Assembly (NCBI GenBank): GCA_017646625.1
Contig: JAGCMF010000029.1
Location: forward strand, 1 to 64,000
Source of the DNA: Alistipes sp.
Lineage (GTDB): Bacteria; Bacteroidota; Bacteroidia; Bacteroidales; Rikenellaceae
Length of the DNA stretch: 64,000 nucleotides
Direction of reading: 5' to 3'
In this document: positions 45,254 to 54,094 of the stretch, in pieces
How positions within the stretch are numbered: position 1 is the stretch's first letter
Layout of the letters: each line of letters opens with the position of its first letter
Program-made: the position numbers and the translations under genes
The notes under the pieces: model-generated
Database searches by the model: none
Seen by the model: the letters and a program-made list of their open reading frames with translations, nothing else
What the model was told of the DNA's origin: nothing

Positions 45254-47770
45254 CTATTTTGTGCGTATGGTTATAGAGTCACCCTCAATGCCGTCGCCAG
45301 ATACGGTGAGTATCACCTCTCCCTTCACGCCACGAAGCGAACGTACTATAGCCAGCGCCTTACCGTTAAATAGCTTCATGGTGTTGCCCTTCAGCGACTC
45401 GCTGCCTGCGGCGTTTCCGTTGTCTACGCCCACGAGCTCGCCTGCACCCTCAATGCTGAAGTATAGCTGATTCATGGCCGTAGGCATGAAGTTGTTGTTG
45501 CTGTCGTAGCAGTCGATGGTGATGTACGATAGGTCATAGCCATCGGCATCGATCGTTGTGCGGTCTGCCGTTAGAGTAATCTTTGCTGGGGCACCAGCAG
45601 TGACACGCCTGTGGCGTATAACCTCCTTGCCATCCTTGTAGCTCACTGCCTCAATCTCACCAGCCTCGAATGGCACACCCTCCCATAGAGCATGAAGACG
45701 ATTATCACTCTTGGCGCTGCGGCCTAACGAACGACCATTTACAAATAACTCCACCTCATCGGCGTTGTTGTAGTATGCCCATAGATCTATCTCCTGACCA
45801 TCATTCCAATTCCAGTGAGGGAAGAGGTGAAGTGTGGTATCTTCAGTCCATTCAGCACGATAGAGATAGTAGCAATCTTTAGGGAAACCACAAAGATCCA
45901 CGATGCCGAAGTATGATGATCGTGATGGCCATGAGTAGGGCGTAGGCTCGCCAATATAGTCGAAGCCTGTCCATACGAATGTGCCTGCGCAGTAGTCTCT
46001 GTCGCGCACTACACGCCATGCCTCCTCGTGAAGTGTTGCCCATGGCGCACGTGAGTGGTCGTAGGCAGAGCACTGATGATGCTCGGTAGTGTAGGGTAGA
46101 TCCCAGCGTTCGGGGACAACATGCAACTCGCTTGACGGGTGTAGGTAGAAGCCGCGGCTGTTGAGTGCAGAGGCGGTCTCGGAGCCTATGAATGGCATGT
46201 TGGGATACCACACGCGAACAGAGTCGTAGTCCTGCTCATGATAGTTAAAGCCTACGATGTCGAAGGCGCCAGAACGTAGTAGGTTGTTGAATGGACGTGT
46301 CTCGTTGCATCCCGCAGTAACTGGACGTGTATTGTCGTACTCCTTGAGTGTGGCTACTATATGTCGTGCGAGTAATACGTTAGGGTTAGCATCGGCATCG
46401 TCAATCTCGCCCGAGGCACTCTCGGCAAGGAAGTTCATGAGTAGGTTACGCTGCTCGGCGGGTAGGTCGTCGAGACTATTCTGCTCATCAGAATCCCACT
46501 GCTCGAGAATCTCATTACCCACGGACCACATGATGATGCATGGGTGGTTACGGTCACGCTTGATGAAGTCGACGAGATCTTTCTGATGCCACTCGTCAAA
46601 GAAGCGTGCATAGTCGTATTGTGTCTTTGCCCTGCGCCACATGTCAAAGGCCTCATCCATAACGAGGAATCCCATCTGATCGCATAACTCCAATAGCTCG
46701 GGGGCGGGTGGGTTGTGCGATGTACGTATGGCATTTACGCCGAATGAACGTAGTATCTCGAGCTGGCGCTGCAAGGCTCTGCGATGGATGGCTGTGCCAA
46801 GGGCTCCCATGTCGTGGTGCATACACACACCAAGGAGCTTCATGTTGCGGCCATTGAGCCAAAAGCCTGTATCGGCATTAAATTCAAAGGTGCGGATGCC
46901 AAATGGTGTGGTGTAGCTATCTACAATATTACCATCAACATCAATGGTTGTGCGCATGGCGTAGAGATATGGGTTGTCAATATCCCACAATGTTGGCTGT
47001 GGAACAATCATATCACTCTCCACGTCGATGCTTGCACCAGCTGCAATTGTCGTAGTGCTGCTACTATCGACTATCTCCTTGCCCATCTTGTCGACAATGG
47101 TATTTGTGAGGGTTATCCTCTGCTCCACGCCACTCTTATTTGTTACTGTCACCGTAGCATGTGTTGTTGCCTCGGTGTCGCTGACCTCTGGGGTAGTTAC
47201 ATATGTGCCTGTGTACTCAACGAAGACCTCTGCGGTGGTCACCATGCGCACATTGCGGTAGATGCCACAACCAGCATACCAGCGTGAGTTTGGTTGCTCG
47301 GCATTGTCGCAGCGCACAGCAATGATGTTCATCTCGCCCTCGGCATTAAGGTAAGGTGTAATGTCGTATGAGAAGGATGAGTAGCCATAGGGTCGGTATC
47401 CCACCTCTTGACCATTGATATATACCTGGCTATTCATGAATACGCCATCAAACTCCACGTTCACAACCTTACCATCAATATCTGGTGTTGTGAAGTATTT
47501 GCGATACCAGCCTATGCCGCCTGGAAGGGCACCGCCAGCGGGTGTCGATGGGTTGTCCTTTGAGAACTCACCCTCAATGCTCCAGTCATGAGGAAGGTGA
47601 AGCTCGCGCCATGTGCTGTCGTCATACTCCATAGTGGCAAATGCCGGGTCGTCGCCCAATATGAAGCGCCACTCGAAGTTAAAATCCTCAACATCACGTA
47701 CACTCTCCTCCGTGCTACAAGCTGTAGCACCAATAAGGGATAATAGTAGTGTAAACAGAACCTTTTTCAT
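45254..47770 (-). CDS. GH2-family glycosidase lipoprotein (beta-galactosidase-like)
   Basis: 838 residues. Signal peptide with lipobox at C18 (IGATAC). Domains in order: jelly-roll sugar-binding (about 25-180), Ig-like (185-290), TIM barrel (295-590) with acid/base E420 in IIMWSVGNE and nucleophile E531 in PFIGSE, then C-terminal Ig-like domains (DUF4982/Big-type, about 640-838). It should act on beta-galactosides or related sugars in the periplasm or on the surface; no SusCD or sugar transporter gene is adjacent. It lies in the middle of umuDC, which is unexpected. Confidence 0.92.
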   Translation of the reverse strand: MKKVLFTLLLSLIGATACSTEESVRDVEDFNFEWRFILGDDPAFATMEYDDSTWRELHLPHDWSIEGEFSKDNPSTPAGGALPGGIGWYRKYFTTPDIDGKVVNVEFDGVFMNSQVYINGQEVGYRPYGYSSFSYDITPYLNAEGEMNIIAVRCDNAEQPNSRWYAGCGIYRNVRMVTTAEVFVEYTGTYVTTPEVSDTEATTHATVTVTNKSGVEQRITLTNTIVDKMGKEIVDSSSTTTIAAGASIDVESDMIVPQPTLWDIDNPYLYAMRTTIDVDGNIVDSYTTPFGIRTFEFNADTGFWLNGRNMKLLGVCMHHDMGALGTAIHRRALQRQLEILRSFGVNAIRTSHNPPAPELLELCDQMGFLVMDEAFDMWRRAKTQYDYARFFDEWHQKDLVDFIKRDRNHPCIIMWSVGNEILEQWDSDEQNSLDDLPAEQRNLLMNFLAESASGEIDDADANPNVLLARHIVATLKEYDNTRPVTAGCNETRPFNNLLRSGAFDIVGFNYHEQDYDSVRVWYPNMPFIGSETASALNSRGFYLHPSSELHVVPERWDLPYTTEHHQCSAYDHSRAPWATLHEEAWRVVRDRDYCAGTFVWTGFDYIGEPTPYSWPSRSSYFGIVDLCGFPKDCYYLYRAEWTEDTTLHLFPHWNWNDGQEIDLWAYYNNADEVELFVNGRSLGRSAKSDNRLHALWEGVPFEAGEIEAVSYKDGKEVIRHRRVTAGAPAKITLTADRTTIDADGYDLSYITIDCYDSNNNFMPTAMNQLYFSIEGAGELVGVDNGNAAGSESLKGNTMKLFNGKALAIVRSLRGVKGEVILTVSGDGIEGDSITIRTK

Positions 47771-47791
47771 AATACTTTAAATTATATTGCA

Positions 47792-48205
47792 CTATGCTCG
47801 TTTGATTATATATGTCACTATTCCCCACACCGAGAAGTCGCTGCCACGATCAATGCGGATGGGCTTGAACTTTGGATTTGCGGCTATGAGCATGGTGTGG
47901 TCGTCATGCATCTCTACACGCTTCACGGTGAACTCACCATCTATGTAGCACACAGCGCTACAACCATTATATAGCTCTATGCTGCGGTCAACAATGATGA
48001 TGTCACCCTCGTCCATCTCGGCATCAACCATCGATGTGCCACTAATGCGAAAGAAGAAGGTGGAGGCGGGATGACGTACGAGAAGTCGTACAAGGTCGAG
48101 CTTCTCGCGTGGCTCCTCATCTGCTGGTGAGGGAAAACCAGCCTTGATGTCACCAAGCATGTCACCCTCGAGGGTCGTGTCGTAGTCGATAGCGTATGGT
48201 TTCAT
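47792..48205 (-). CDS. umuD: UmuD-like self-cleaving S24 protein
   Basis: 137 residues. S58 in FRISGTSMVDAEMDEGD and K95 in EFTVKRVEM form the Ser-Lys dyad. The N-terminal KAGFPSPADE matches the UmuD cleavage region, with the scissile bond expected between A22 and G23. RecA filaments would trigger cleavage, and the product would join UmuC. No LexA DNA-binding domain is present. 17 bases after the HD gene and 21 before the GH2 gene. Confidence 0.92.
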   Translation of the reverse strand: MKPYAIDYDTTLEGDMLGDIKAGFPSPADEEPREKLDLVRLLVRHPASTFFFRISGTSMVDAEMDEGDIIIVDRSIELYNGCSAVCYIDGEFTVKRVEMHDDHTMLIAANPKFKPIRIDRGSDFSVWGIVTYIIKRA

Positions 48206-48222
48206 TATCTCTCTCCTTTATA

Positions 48223-48876
48223 TTATAATTTTCCTGCCGTCTCCTCGGCATATATGGTGTCGTATATGCTGCGTAGCACCTCTGGGTTAGCTATCATCTG
48301 GCGCAGCTCCTCGAGACGTTGTGCATTGTCGGACTCTTCAATCCACAGTTTTAGGTAGCCACCATAGTAGTACTTATCGTGCATATGCTCCACCAAGCGC
48401 TGGTATCCCTCCTCTCTATTCAACCATGGTTGGTGGTGAAGGGTGTACTGCACGGTGCGACGTATGATGGTCTGGGGCACAATGAGTCTGTCAGCCTCGG
48501 CGACAATGGCACCATATATTGTTCGTGGGGCACTCTTGGATGATGCTCTGTGGTCCTCCACAGCATCTGCCATGATGGCAATCTGCTCTGTGGTGAACCA
48601 TTTTGTAAGCATCTTATCTTTGAGCATTGCCTCCTTCGACATGGTGTGGTGAGTGTCACGACCATCTTTAAGTCCAATGTCGTGGTAGGCAGCAATGGTA
48701 TAGACCATCTCTACATCTACATCGTAGTGCTGGGCGAGGTGCAAGCTGCGCGCGATGACACTATCGGCATGGTCACGTCTATGTGCTGCGTCAAAGGTGT
48801 CGTACTGCGGGAGGATGGACTCCTCGATATATGCTCTCAATGAAGCATCTATAATCTCTAATAGCTGCATACTCAT
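48223..48876 (-). CDS. HD-domain phosphohydrolase
   Basis: About 217 residues from the ATG at 48876, four bases after the stop of the M16 gene. HD metal motifs: H in RRDHADSVIARSLHLA, HD in IAAYHDIGL, then VEDHRAS and the final Asp in AEADRLI. Such small stand-alone HD proteins hydrolyse nucleotides or related phosphomonoesters. Second, aromatic-rich half (YTLHHQPWLNREEGYQRL) is not recognised. In one run with M16 peptidase and umuD genes. Confidence 0.82.
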   Translation of the reverse strand: MSMQLLEIIDASLRAYIEESILPQYDTFDAAHRRDHADSVIARSLHLAQHYDVDVEMVYTIAAYHDIGLKDGRDTHHTMSKEAMLKDKMLTKWFTTEQIAIMADAVEDHRASSKSAPRTIYGAIVAEADRLIVPQTIIRRTVQYTLHHQPWLNREEGYQRLVEHMHDKYYYGGYLKLWIEESDNAQRLEELRQMIANPEVLRSIYDTIYAEETAGKL

Positions 48877-48880
48877 CCCA

Positions 48881-50134
48881 TTATCCAACAACAACCTCAA
48901 TGAGGTCTTCGCGGCATAGATACCTATTGCATAACTCCCTGACACGTTCGGGTGTCATGGCGAATATCGTCTTCACACACTCCTCTGTGGCGCTGTTGTC
49001 GCAGCCACACATTATATTCTCAATGGTAACATCGGCAATGCCAAAAGGACCATCGAGGATGCGGAGTGTCTCGCCAATCATTATGTTCTGTACCATCTGT
49101 AGCTCCTCCTCGGAGATTAGCTCGTGGCGCAACGTCTCAATCTCGGCATATATCTCCTTAAGTGCATCATCACGATGCTCCTTTGCTACCTGTGTGGCTA
49201 TGGCGAGGTATCCCTCATGGTCGAAGTTGACCATCGCTGCCATCACACCATAGGTATAACCGTGCTCCTCACGTAGGTTCTGCATTAGGCGCGAGCCGAA
49301 GTAACCGCCAAGGATGGCGGCGACGACCTGCATGCCCACAAAGTCTGGATGAGAACGTGGAAATAAGAGTCTGCCGATGCGTATAGACGACTGTAGTGCG
49401 GTGTCAATATCCTTGTGTAGCAGGTATGTGGTGTGCGCAGCAGGGAATGTTACATCGTGTAGTGTGCCATGGGGTAGTGCCATGGCAATATCATCCAAGG
49501 CGCTGATGACAGCATCATCCACACGACCACTACATACCATGAAGCAGTTGTCGGCAGTGTATAGTCGGTTGTAAAGCGACATTATGTCATCACGTGTTAC
49601 ATCGTCGTAGCACGACTCGTCAGCAGTAGCACCATAGGGGTGCTCTATGCCAAAGAGGGCTTGCCCAAAGAGCTCGCGTGACTGCACCTCTACCTTCTGT
49701 CTCTCTATCATAAGACTCTGCTTGCGCTTCGAACAGTAGGTGCGTAGCAGTTTATCCTCAAACGCAGGGTGTAGAAGTATATCTTTAGCGACCTTCACTG
49801 TGGGGTCAAAGAACTTCGATAGCGAGGCAAACGATATGTATACATAGTCGCGGTCGATATTAACATCGAAGTAGGAGCCATAAAAGTCTAACTCGTCAGC
49901 TATCTGTTGTGCCGTCATCGTTTCGCTACCCTCGCAGAGCATGTTGGCTGTGGCAGATGCGGTGAATGACTTCGACTGCATAGAGGTACCCGCATGGAAA
50001 ACAAAGGTGAAGCGTACAACTTCGAAGTCGTCACTATTCAGCGTATATATCTTCACTCCATTAGCTGTAGTATGCAGTGCTGCGCGTGGCATATCCACGC
50101 TGCTTGGTATGATTATGTCGGGTTGCTGTATCAT
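48881..50134 (-). CDS. M16-family peptidase-like protein without zinc motif
   Basis: 417 residues with the M16 fold but no HxxEH: the corresponding region reads FHAGTSMQSKSFTASATANMLCEG. The C-terminal R/Y pair region (GSRLMQNLREEHGYTYGV) that shapes the substrate pocket is retained. This fits the non-catalytic partner of a two-gene M16B peptidase. Four-base ATGA overlap with the active partner upstream. No signal peptide, so it is probably cytoplasmic. Confidence 0.88.
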   Translation of the reverse strand: MIQQPDIIIPSSVDMPRAALHTTANGVKIYTLNSDDFEVVRFTFVFHAGTSMQSKSFTASATANMLCEGSETMTAQQIADELDFYGSYFDVNIDRDYVYISFASLSKFFDPTVKVAKDILLHPAFEDKLLRTYCSKRKQSLMIERQKVEVQSRELFGQALFGIEHPYGATADESCYDDVTRDDIMSLYNRLYTADNCFMVCSGRVDDAVISALDDIAMALPHGTLHDVTFPAAHTTYLLHKDIDTALQSSIRIGRLLFPRSHPDFVGMQVVAAILGGYFGSRLMQNLREEHGYTYGVMAAMVNFDHEGYLAIATQVAKEHRDDALKEIYAEIETLRHELISEEELQMVQNIMIGETLRILDGPFGIADVTIENIMCGCDNSATEECVKTIFAMTPERVRELCNRYLCREDLIEVVVG

Positions 50135-51369
50135 CTCTTTGCTCTATATATCAATGTTGATGAGTTCTCGCTACGGAAGTGTTTTGACGCAAAAGCCATA
50201 ATCTCCTCACGTGTTATGCTGCGGAAGATGTCTGCCTCCTCATTTATTAGCTCCAGACGACCTGTCATGGCGTAGAAGCCAAGGTTCATGGCCTTGTTCA
50301 TGACGTTTATCTCACCCATGAGCATGTTTGCCTCAAACTTATTCTTCACCTTCTCCAACTCATAGTCGCTGATGTTACCCTGCTGGAGATCCTTAAGTTC
50401 GCCCCATAGCGCAGCCTCGGCATCAGCCTCCGTGGTGGTGGGCATTAGACGACCCTTAATGATAAACAGACCAGCATCGATGCTGCCTGTAATGTAGGCA
50501 TTGACACTTGAGAAGAGCTCCTTATCCTTTACAAGGCGGTTTACAAGGCGTGATGACTCGCCGCCAGCAAGTAGGTCAGAGGCGAGGTCGCCAAGGAAGA
50601 AGTCGCGCGATAGTCTATCGCCCATGTGAAAAGCTATGGTCATATCTGTAGATGGCACATCGCGTTCCACCTCGAGACGTCGTGCCTCAAGCTGTGGTGG
50701 TTCCACGGGTATGGGTGCTATCTCACCACCGTAGTCGGGGATATCGGCGAAGTACTCCTCGGCCATGGCTATCATCTCATCCTCGTCCATATCGGCAGAG
50801 ATGGATAGTATGGCGCGTGATGGACGGTAGTGCAGGTCGTAGAAGGCGCGTACATCCTCCAGTGATGCACGTTCTATATGCTCTGGCGATACTCCTATTG
50901 TTGGCCAGCGGTAGGGGTGTACCTTGTAGCACATGTCGCGCAATAGTAGTAGCTCATCGCCATATGGCTGGTTTAGGTATCGCTGCTTGAACTCCTCAAT
51001 TACCACCTGCTTCTCCGTAGTACACGCCTCCTGGCTGATATCGAGGTTGCGCATGCGGTCACTCTCGAGCCATAGTGCCGTAGATAGATTCTCCTTTGGA
51101 AGGGTTATGTAGAAATCCGTATAGTCGTTATTAGTGAAGGCATTATTCTCGCCACAGGCCATCTGCACGGGTATGTCGAACTTCGGAACACTCTGCGTGC
51201 CGCGAAACATGAGATGCTCGAAGAGGTGTGCAAAACCAGTCTTGTCGGCAGACTCGTTACGTGCTCCGACCTTGTATAGTATGTTCACCGCAGCGAGCTT
51301 CGATGCCCTATCTCGGTTAACAAGTATAGTGAGGCCATTGTCGAGTATTTTCTCTCTATATTTTATCAT
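50131..51369 (-). CDS. M16-family zinc peptidase (catalytic partner)
   Basis: 412 residues. Zinc motif GFAHLFEHLMFRGT (HxxEH) near residue 45, with the distal Glu expected in the TEKQVVIEE segment. No signal peptide. With the next gene it should form a clamp-like heterodimer degrading peptides. First gene of the minus run; TATATTTG at 51404-51411 on the minus strand is a likely -7 element. Confidence 0.92.
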   Translation of the reverse strand: MIKYREKILDNGLTILVNRDRASKLAAVNILYKVGARNESADKTGFAHLFEHLMFRGTQSVPKFDIPVQMACGENNAFTNNDYTDFYITLPKENLSTALWLESDRMRNLDISQEACTTEKQVVIEEFKQRYLNQPYGDELLLLRDMCYKVHPYRWPTIGVSPEHIERASLEDVRAFYDLHYRPSRAILSISADMDEDEMIAMAEEYFADIPDYGGEIAPIPVEPPQLEARRLEVERDVPSTDMTIAFHMGDRLSRDFFLGDLASDLLAGGESSRLVNRLVKDKELFSSVNAYITGSIDAGLFIIKGRLMPTTTEADAEAALWGELKDLQQGNISDYELEKVKNKFEANMLMGEINVMNKAMNLGFYAMTGRLELINEEADIFRSITREEIMAFASKHFRSENSSTLIYRAKR

Positions 51370-51403
51370 AGTCCTATTGTTTTTTGACCGATAGTAAATC
51401 GTA

Positions 51404-51411
51404 CAAATATA
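51404..51411 (-). promoter_or_regulatory. Probable -7 element of the M16/HD/umuD run
   Basis: On the minus strand TATATTTG, 35 bases before the start codon. No TTG at the normal distance. Confidence 0.45.
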
Positions 51412-51506
51412 GTGAAAAATGGTGTAAATAAAAAATGCTGCGGGTAATCATGTCTAATTTTTAACAATCAAAAAGGTTGTGCGGAACAACGTAACGATAA
51501 ATTTAC

Positions 51507-51514
51507 TATCTTTG
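51507..51514 (+). promoter_or_regulatory. Probable -7 element of the PTS IIC-like gene
   Basis: TATCTTTG lies 34 bases before the start codon. The nearest upstream TTG (51477-51479) is 27 bases away, too far for a standard -33. Confidence 0.45.
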
Positions 51515-51547
51515 TCTTGAACTACTTAATGCTAAAATTGGAAAACT

Positions 51548-52591
51548 ATGACACAGAAAAAGCAGAGTGAGAAGAAGAGTTGGTTTAAAACATATGTTGT
51601 TGATGCCCTTGGCTTCATGGCCATGGGTCTCTTCTGCTCATTGATATTGGGCCTTATAATCGGTCAGATAGCCAAGATTCCAGGACTTGACTTCCTCTCT
51701 GAAATAGCTCGCCTCTTGCAGCTCGACCTCGTTGTCGGTGGCTCCATAGGTCTCGCCATAGCCCTCGGCCTTAAGCGCGATCCGCTTGTTACGATATCTG
51801 CCGTTGCTGTGGGTGCCCTTGGCTATACCCTTGGTGGAACATGGGGCGATGTGGGTGGTAATCCAATTGGCGCATACCTCGCCGCTGTTATAGGTATTGA
51901 GGCTGCTACGCGTGTGTCAAAGCGCACACCTGTAGATATCATTGTAACACCTCTTGTGGCAGTTCTCGTAGGCGGTCTATTTGCTAAATACTGCTGTGTA
52001 CCCATAGGTGAGTGGGTGATGGCACTTGGTGAGGTGATAAACAGAGCTACAATGCTCAATCCATTTATCATGGGTGTTATAGTATCGGTATCCGTGGGCA
52101 TGATTCTAACACTCCCCATAAGCTCCGCTGCACTATGTATATCTATAGGCCTCAGCGGTCTTGCTGCGGGTGCTGCGACGGTGGGATGCTGTGCACAGAT
52201 GATTGGCTTTGCTGTGATAAGCTTCAAGGATAATGGTGTTGGTGGCTTGATATCACAAGGTCTCGGCACGTCGATGCTTCAGATAGGCAATATAGCACGC
52301 AAGCCTATTATATGGCTTGCCCCAACACTTGCTGGTGCGATACTTGGCCCAATATCTACTATGTGGCTACAGATGACAAATAGTCCTGCAGGAGCAGGTA
52401 TGGGTACTGCTGGTCTTGTAGGTCCTATAGGTTGCTGGGATGCTATGTCGGAGACAACACCACACCTAACACTTATACTTCAGATAGTAGCGCTATACTT
52501 CGTAGCCCCCGCTGTATTAAGCCTCCTATTCCACCTTATTATGAAGCGTCTCGGCTGGGTGAAGGATGGAGATATGAAGCTGCAACGATAG
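51548..52591 (+). CDS. PTS IIC-like membrane protein (PTS_EIIC_2 type)
   Basis: 347 residues with about nine to ten membrane helices and many Gly/Ala (GLAIALGLKRDPLVTISAVAVGALGYTLGG; then GIEAATRVSKRTPVDIIVTPL). It resembles the PTS_EIIC_2 family, found in Firmicutes and some Bacteroidota, but no IIA, IIB, HPr or EI gene is near. It may be a solute transporter that does not use phosphorylation. Monocistronic. Confidence 0.8.
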   Translation: MTQKKQSEKKSWFKTYVVDALGFMAMGLFCSLILGLIIGQIAKIPGLDFLSEIARLLQLDLVVGGSIGLAIALGLKRDPLVTISAVAVGALGYTLGGTWGDVGGNPIGAYLAAVIGIEAATRVSKRTPVDIIVTPLVAVLVGGLFAKYCCVPIGEWVMALGEVINRATMLNPFIMGVIVSVSVGMILTLPISSAALCISIGLSGLAAGAATVGCCAQMIGFAVISFKDNGVGGLISQGLGTSMLQIGNIARKPIIWLAPTLAGAILGPISTMWLQMTNSPAGAGMGTAGLVGPIGCWDAMSETTPHLTLILQIVALYFVAPAVLSLLFHLIMKRLGWVKDGDMKLQR

Positions 52592-52594
52592 CTG

Positions 52595-53932
52595 CTACCT
52601 GTCGGCCTCGGCATATATGTCGCGAAGGTTATGCGACATAAAGAATTGGAAGAGGCCGCGAAGAAACATGTATGCGGTAAAGGCAAACCATATGGCATTG
52701 TTGCCTATGAGCCATCCGAGACCATATAGTATGGCAAAGTAACATATAGAGGATAGAATCATTGAGTTGCGCATTATGCGGCTGCGCGTAGCACCCACCA
52801 TGATGCCATCCATGACAAAGGGCATTGCCGAGGCGATAGGTATGGCAATAATCCAACCTATATATTGCTCCGCCACACCAAGAAGCTCCTCTACATTGCT
52901 TGTGTCGGCATCGACAAGAAGACTGAATATGTCGCGCCACCAACCGATGTACACTCCAACATATATGAATGATACCACGAAGCACCACACAACACATAGC
53001 TTCACACACTTGCGTAGCGATGCTCCATCACGTGCACCTATGAAGCGACCTGTGAGGGCCTCGGCTGCGTAGGCAAAGCCATCGTTCATATATGAGAAGA
53101 GGGTGAAGAGCTGTAGTAAGATAGTGTTTACTGCCAATATGTTCTTATCGCCCATATCAGCTGATGCTTTAGTAAAGAATGTGTATACAGCAACAAGGCA
53201 GAAGGTGCGGATGATAATGTCGCTATTTATTTGGAAGAATCGACGCATGGCCGAGAAGTCCATGACCTCCTTAACAGATACCTTCACCAGACGGCGGCTG
53301 TAGAGCAGTAATATGATGACTACCATCACTGCAACACCAGACCATTGTGCAACGACTGATGCCAATGCTATGCCCGAGAGTCCCATGCTGCCAACGATGG
53401 AGAATAGGTAGCTGAAGCCTACGTGTAGGATGTTGACAAGTATTGCTACTGACATAGGTGCTACAGCATTCTGCATTCCTGTGAGCCAGCCATTGAAGGC
53501 GAAGAGTAGGATACCTGCAGGTACTGCCCAAATGCGAGTGTAGAAATACTCCGATATCATGTTATCGCTGTCAGCATCACCCGTGCTCATGAACCATAGC
53601 GAGAACTCACCAATGGGCCATTGCAGAGCAAATGCCACTATGCCCACGCCGAAGGCCACGCATATAGAACGCCATAGCATGAGTGTGTACTTTTTGTGTT
53701 GCTCGGCACCAAAGGCCTGTGCCGTGAGTCCACTTGTGCCCATGCGGATGAATGAGCAGTTCCAATATATGAAGTTGAAGATGGCGACACCTATGGACAA
53801 TGCACCGATGGTAGTGGCACCATCAGCGCCAGCAACACGACCAGCAATGACGGTCGATGCGATGCCCATAAGTGGGACTGTGATGTTAGATATTATGTTA
53901 GGTATCGCAATGCGAAGTATCTCTCTATTCAT
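52595..53932 (-). CDS. MATE-family efflux transporter
   Basis: About 445 residues from the ATG at 53932; a TTG six codons upstream would lie in the promoter. Twelve membrane helices in two bundles: MNREILRIAIPNIISNITVPLMGIASTVIAGRV opens helix 1, and the second half begins around the segment with FQINSDIIIRTFCLV. DinF-like subgroup by general pattern. It exports cationic drugs or other small molecules in exchange for Na+ or H+. Divergent from rluB. Confidence 0.9.
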   Translation of the reverse strand: MNREILRIAIPNIISNITVPLMGIASTVIAGRVAGADGATTIGALSIGVAIFNFIYWNCSFIRMGTSGLTAQAFGAEQHKKYTLMLWRSICVAFGVGIVAFALQWPIGEFSLWFMSTGDADSDNMISEYFYTRIWAVPAGILLFAFNGWLTGMQNAVAPMSVAILVNILHVGFSYLFSIVGSMGLSGIALASVVAQWSGVAVMVVIILLLYSRRLVKVSVKEVMDFSAMRRFFQINSDIIIRTFCLVAVYTFFTKASADMGDKNILAVNTILLQLFTLFSYMNDGFAYAAEALTGRFIGARDGASLRKCVKLCVVWCFVVSFIYVGVYIGWWRDIFSLLVDADTSNVEELLGVAEQYIGWIIAIPIASAMPFVMDGIMVGATRSRIMRNSMILSSICYFAILYGLGWLIGNNAIWFAFTAYMFLRGLFQFFMSHNLRDIYAEADR

Positions 53933-53947
53933 AAACACTATTTTGTG

Positions 53948-53955
53948 CAAAGGTA
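53948..53955 (-). promoter_or_regulatory. Probable -7 element of the MATE gene
   Basis: TACCTTTG on the minus strand, 15 bases before the chosen start, which implies a very short leader. A CTG, one change from TTG, lies at about the right distance. Confidence 0.5.
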
Positions 53956-54056
53956 ATATATTTTGTTGTAATGACAGAATAGAGATGATTTTTTTGAAAT
54001 AATATGAAAAAATGGCACTGAAATTGATAAAGTGTGTGATAGTTAAAAAAAATGGT

Positions 54057-54064
54057 TACCTTTG
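54057..54064 (+). promoter_or_regulatory. Probable -7 element of rluB
   Basis: TACCTTTG lies 30 bases before the start codon; the -33 region is weak. Confidence 0.45.
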
Positions 54065-54094
54065 CCGCGCAATTTATAAAGTATTTATACCAAA

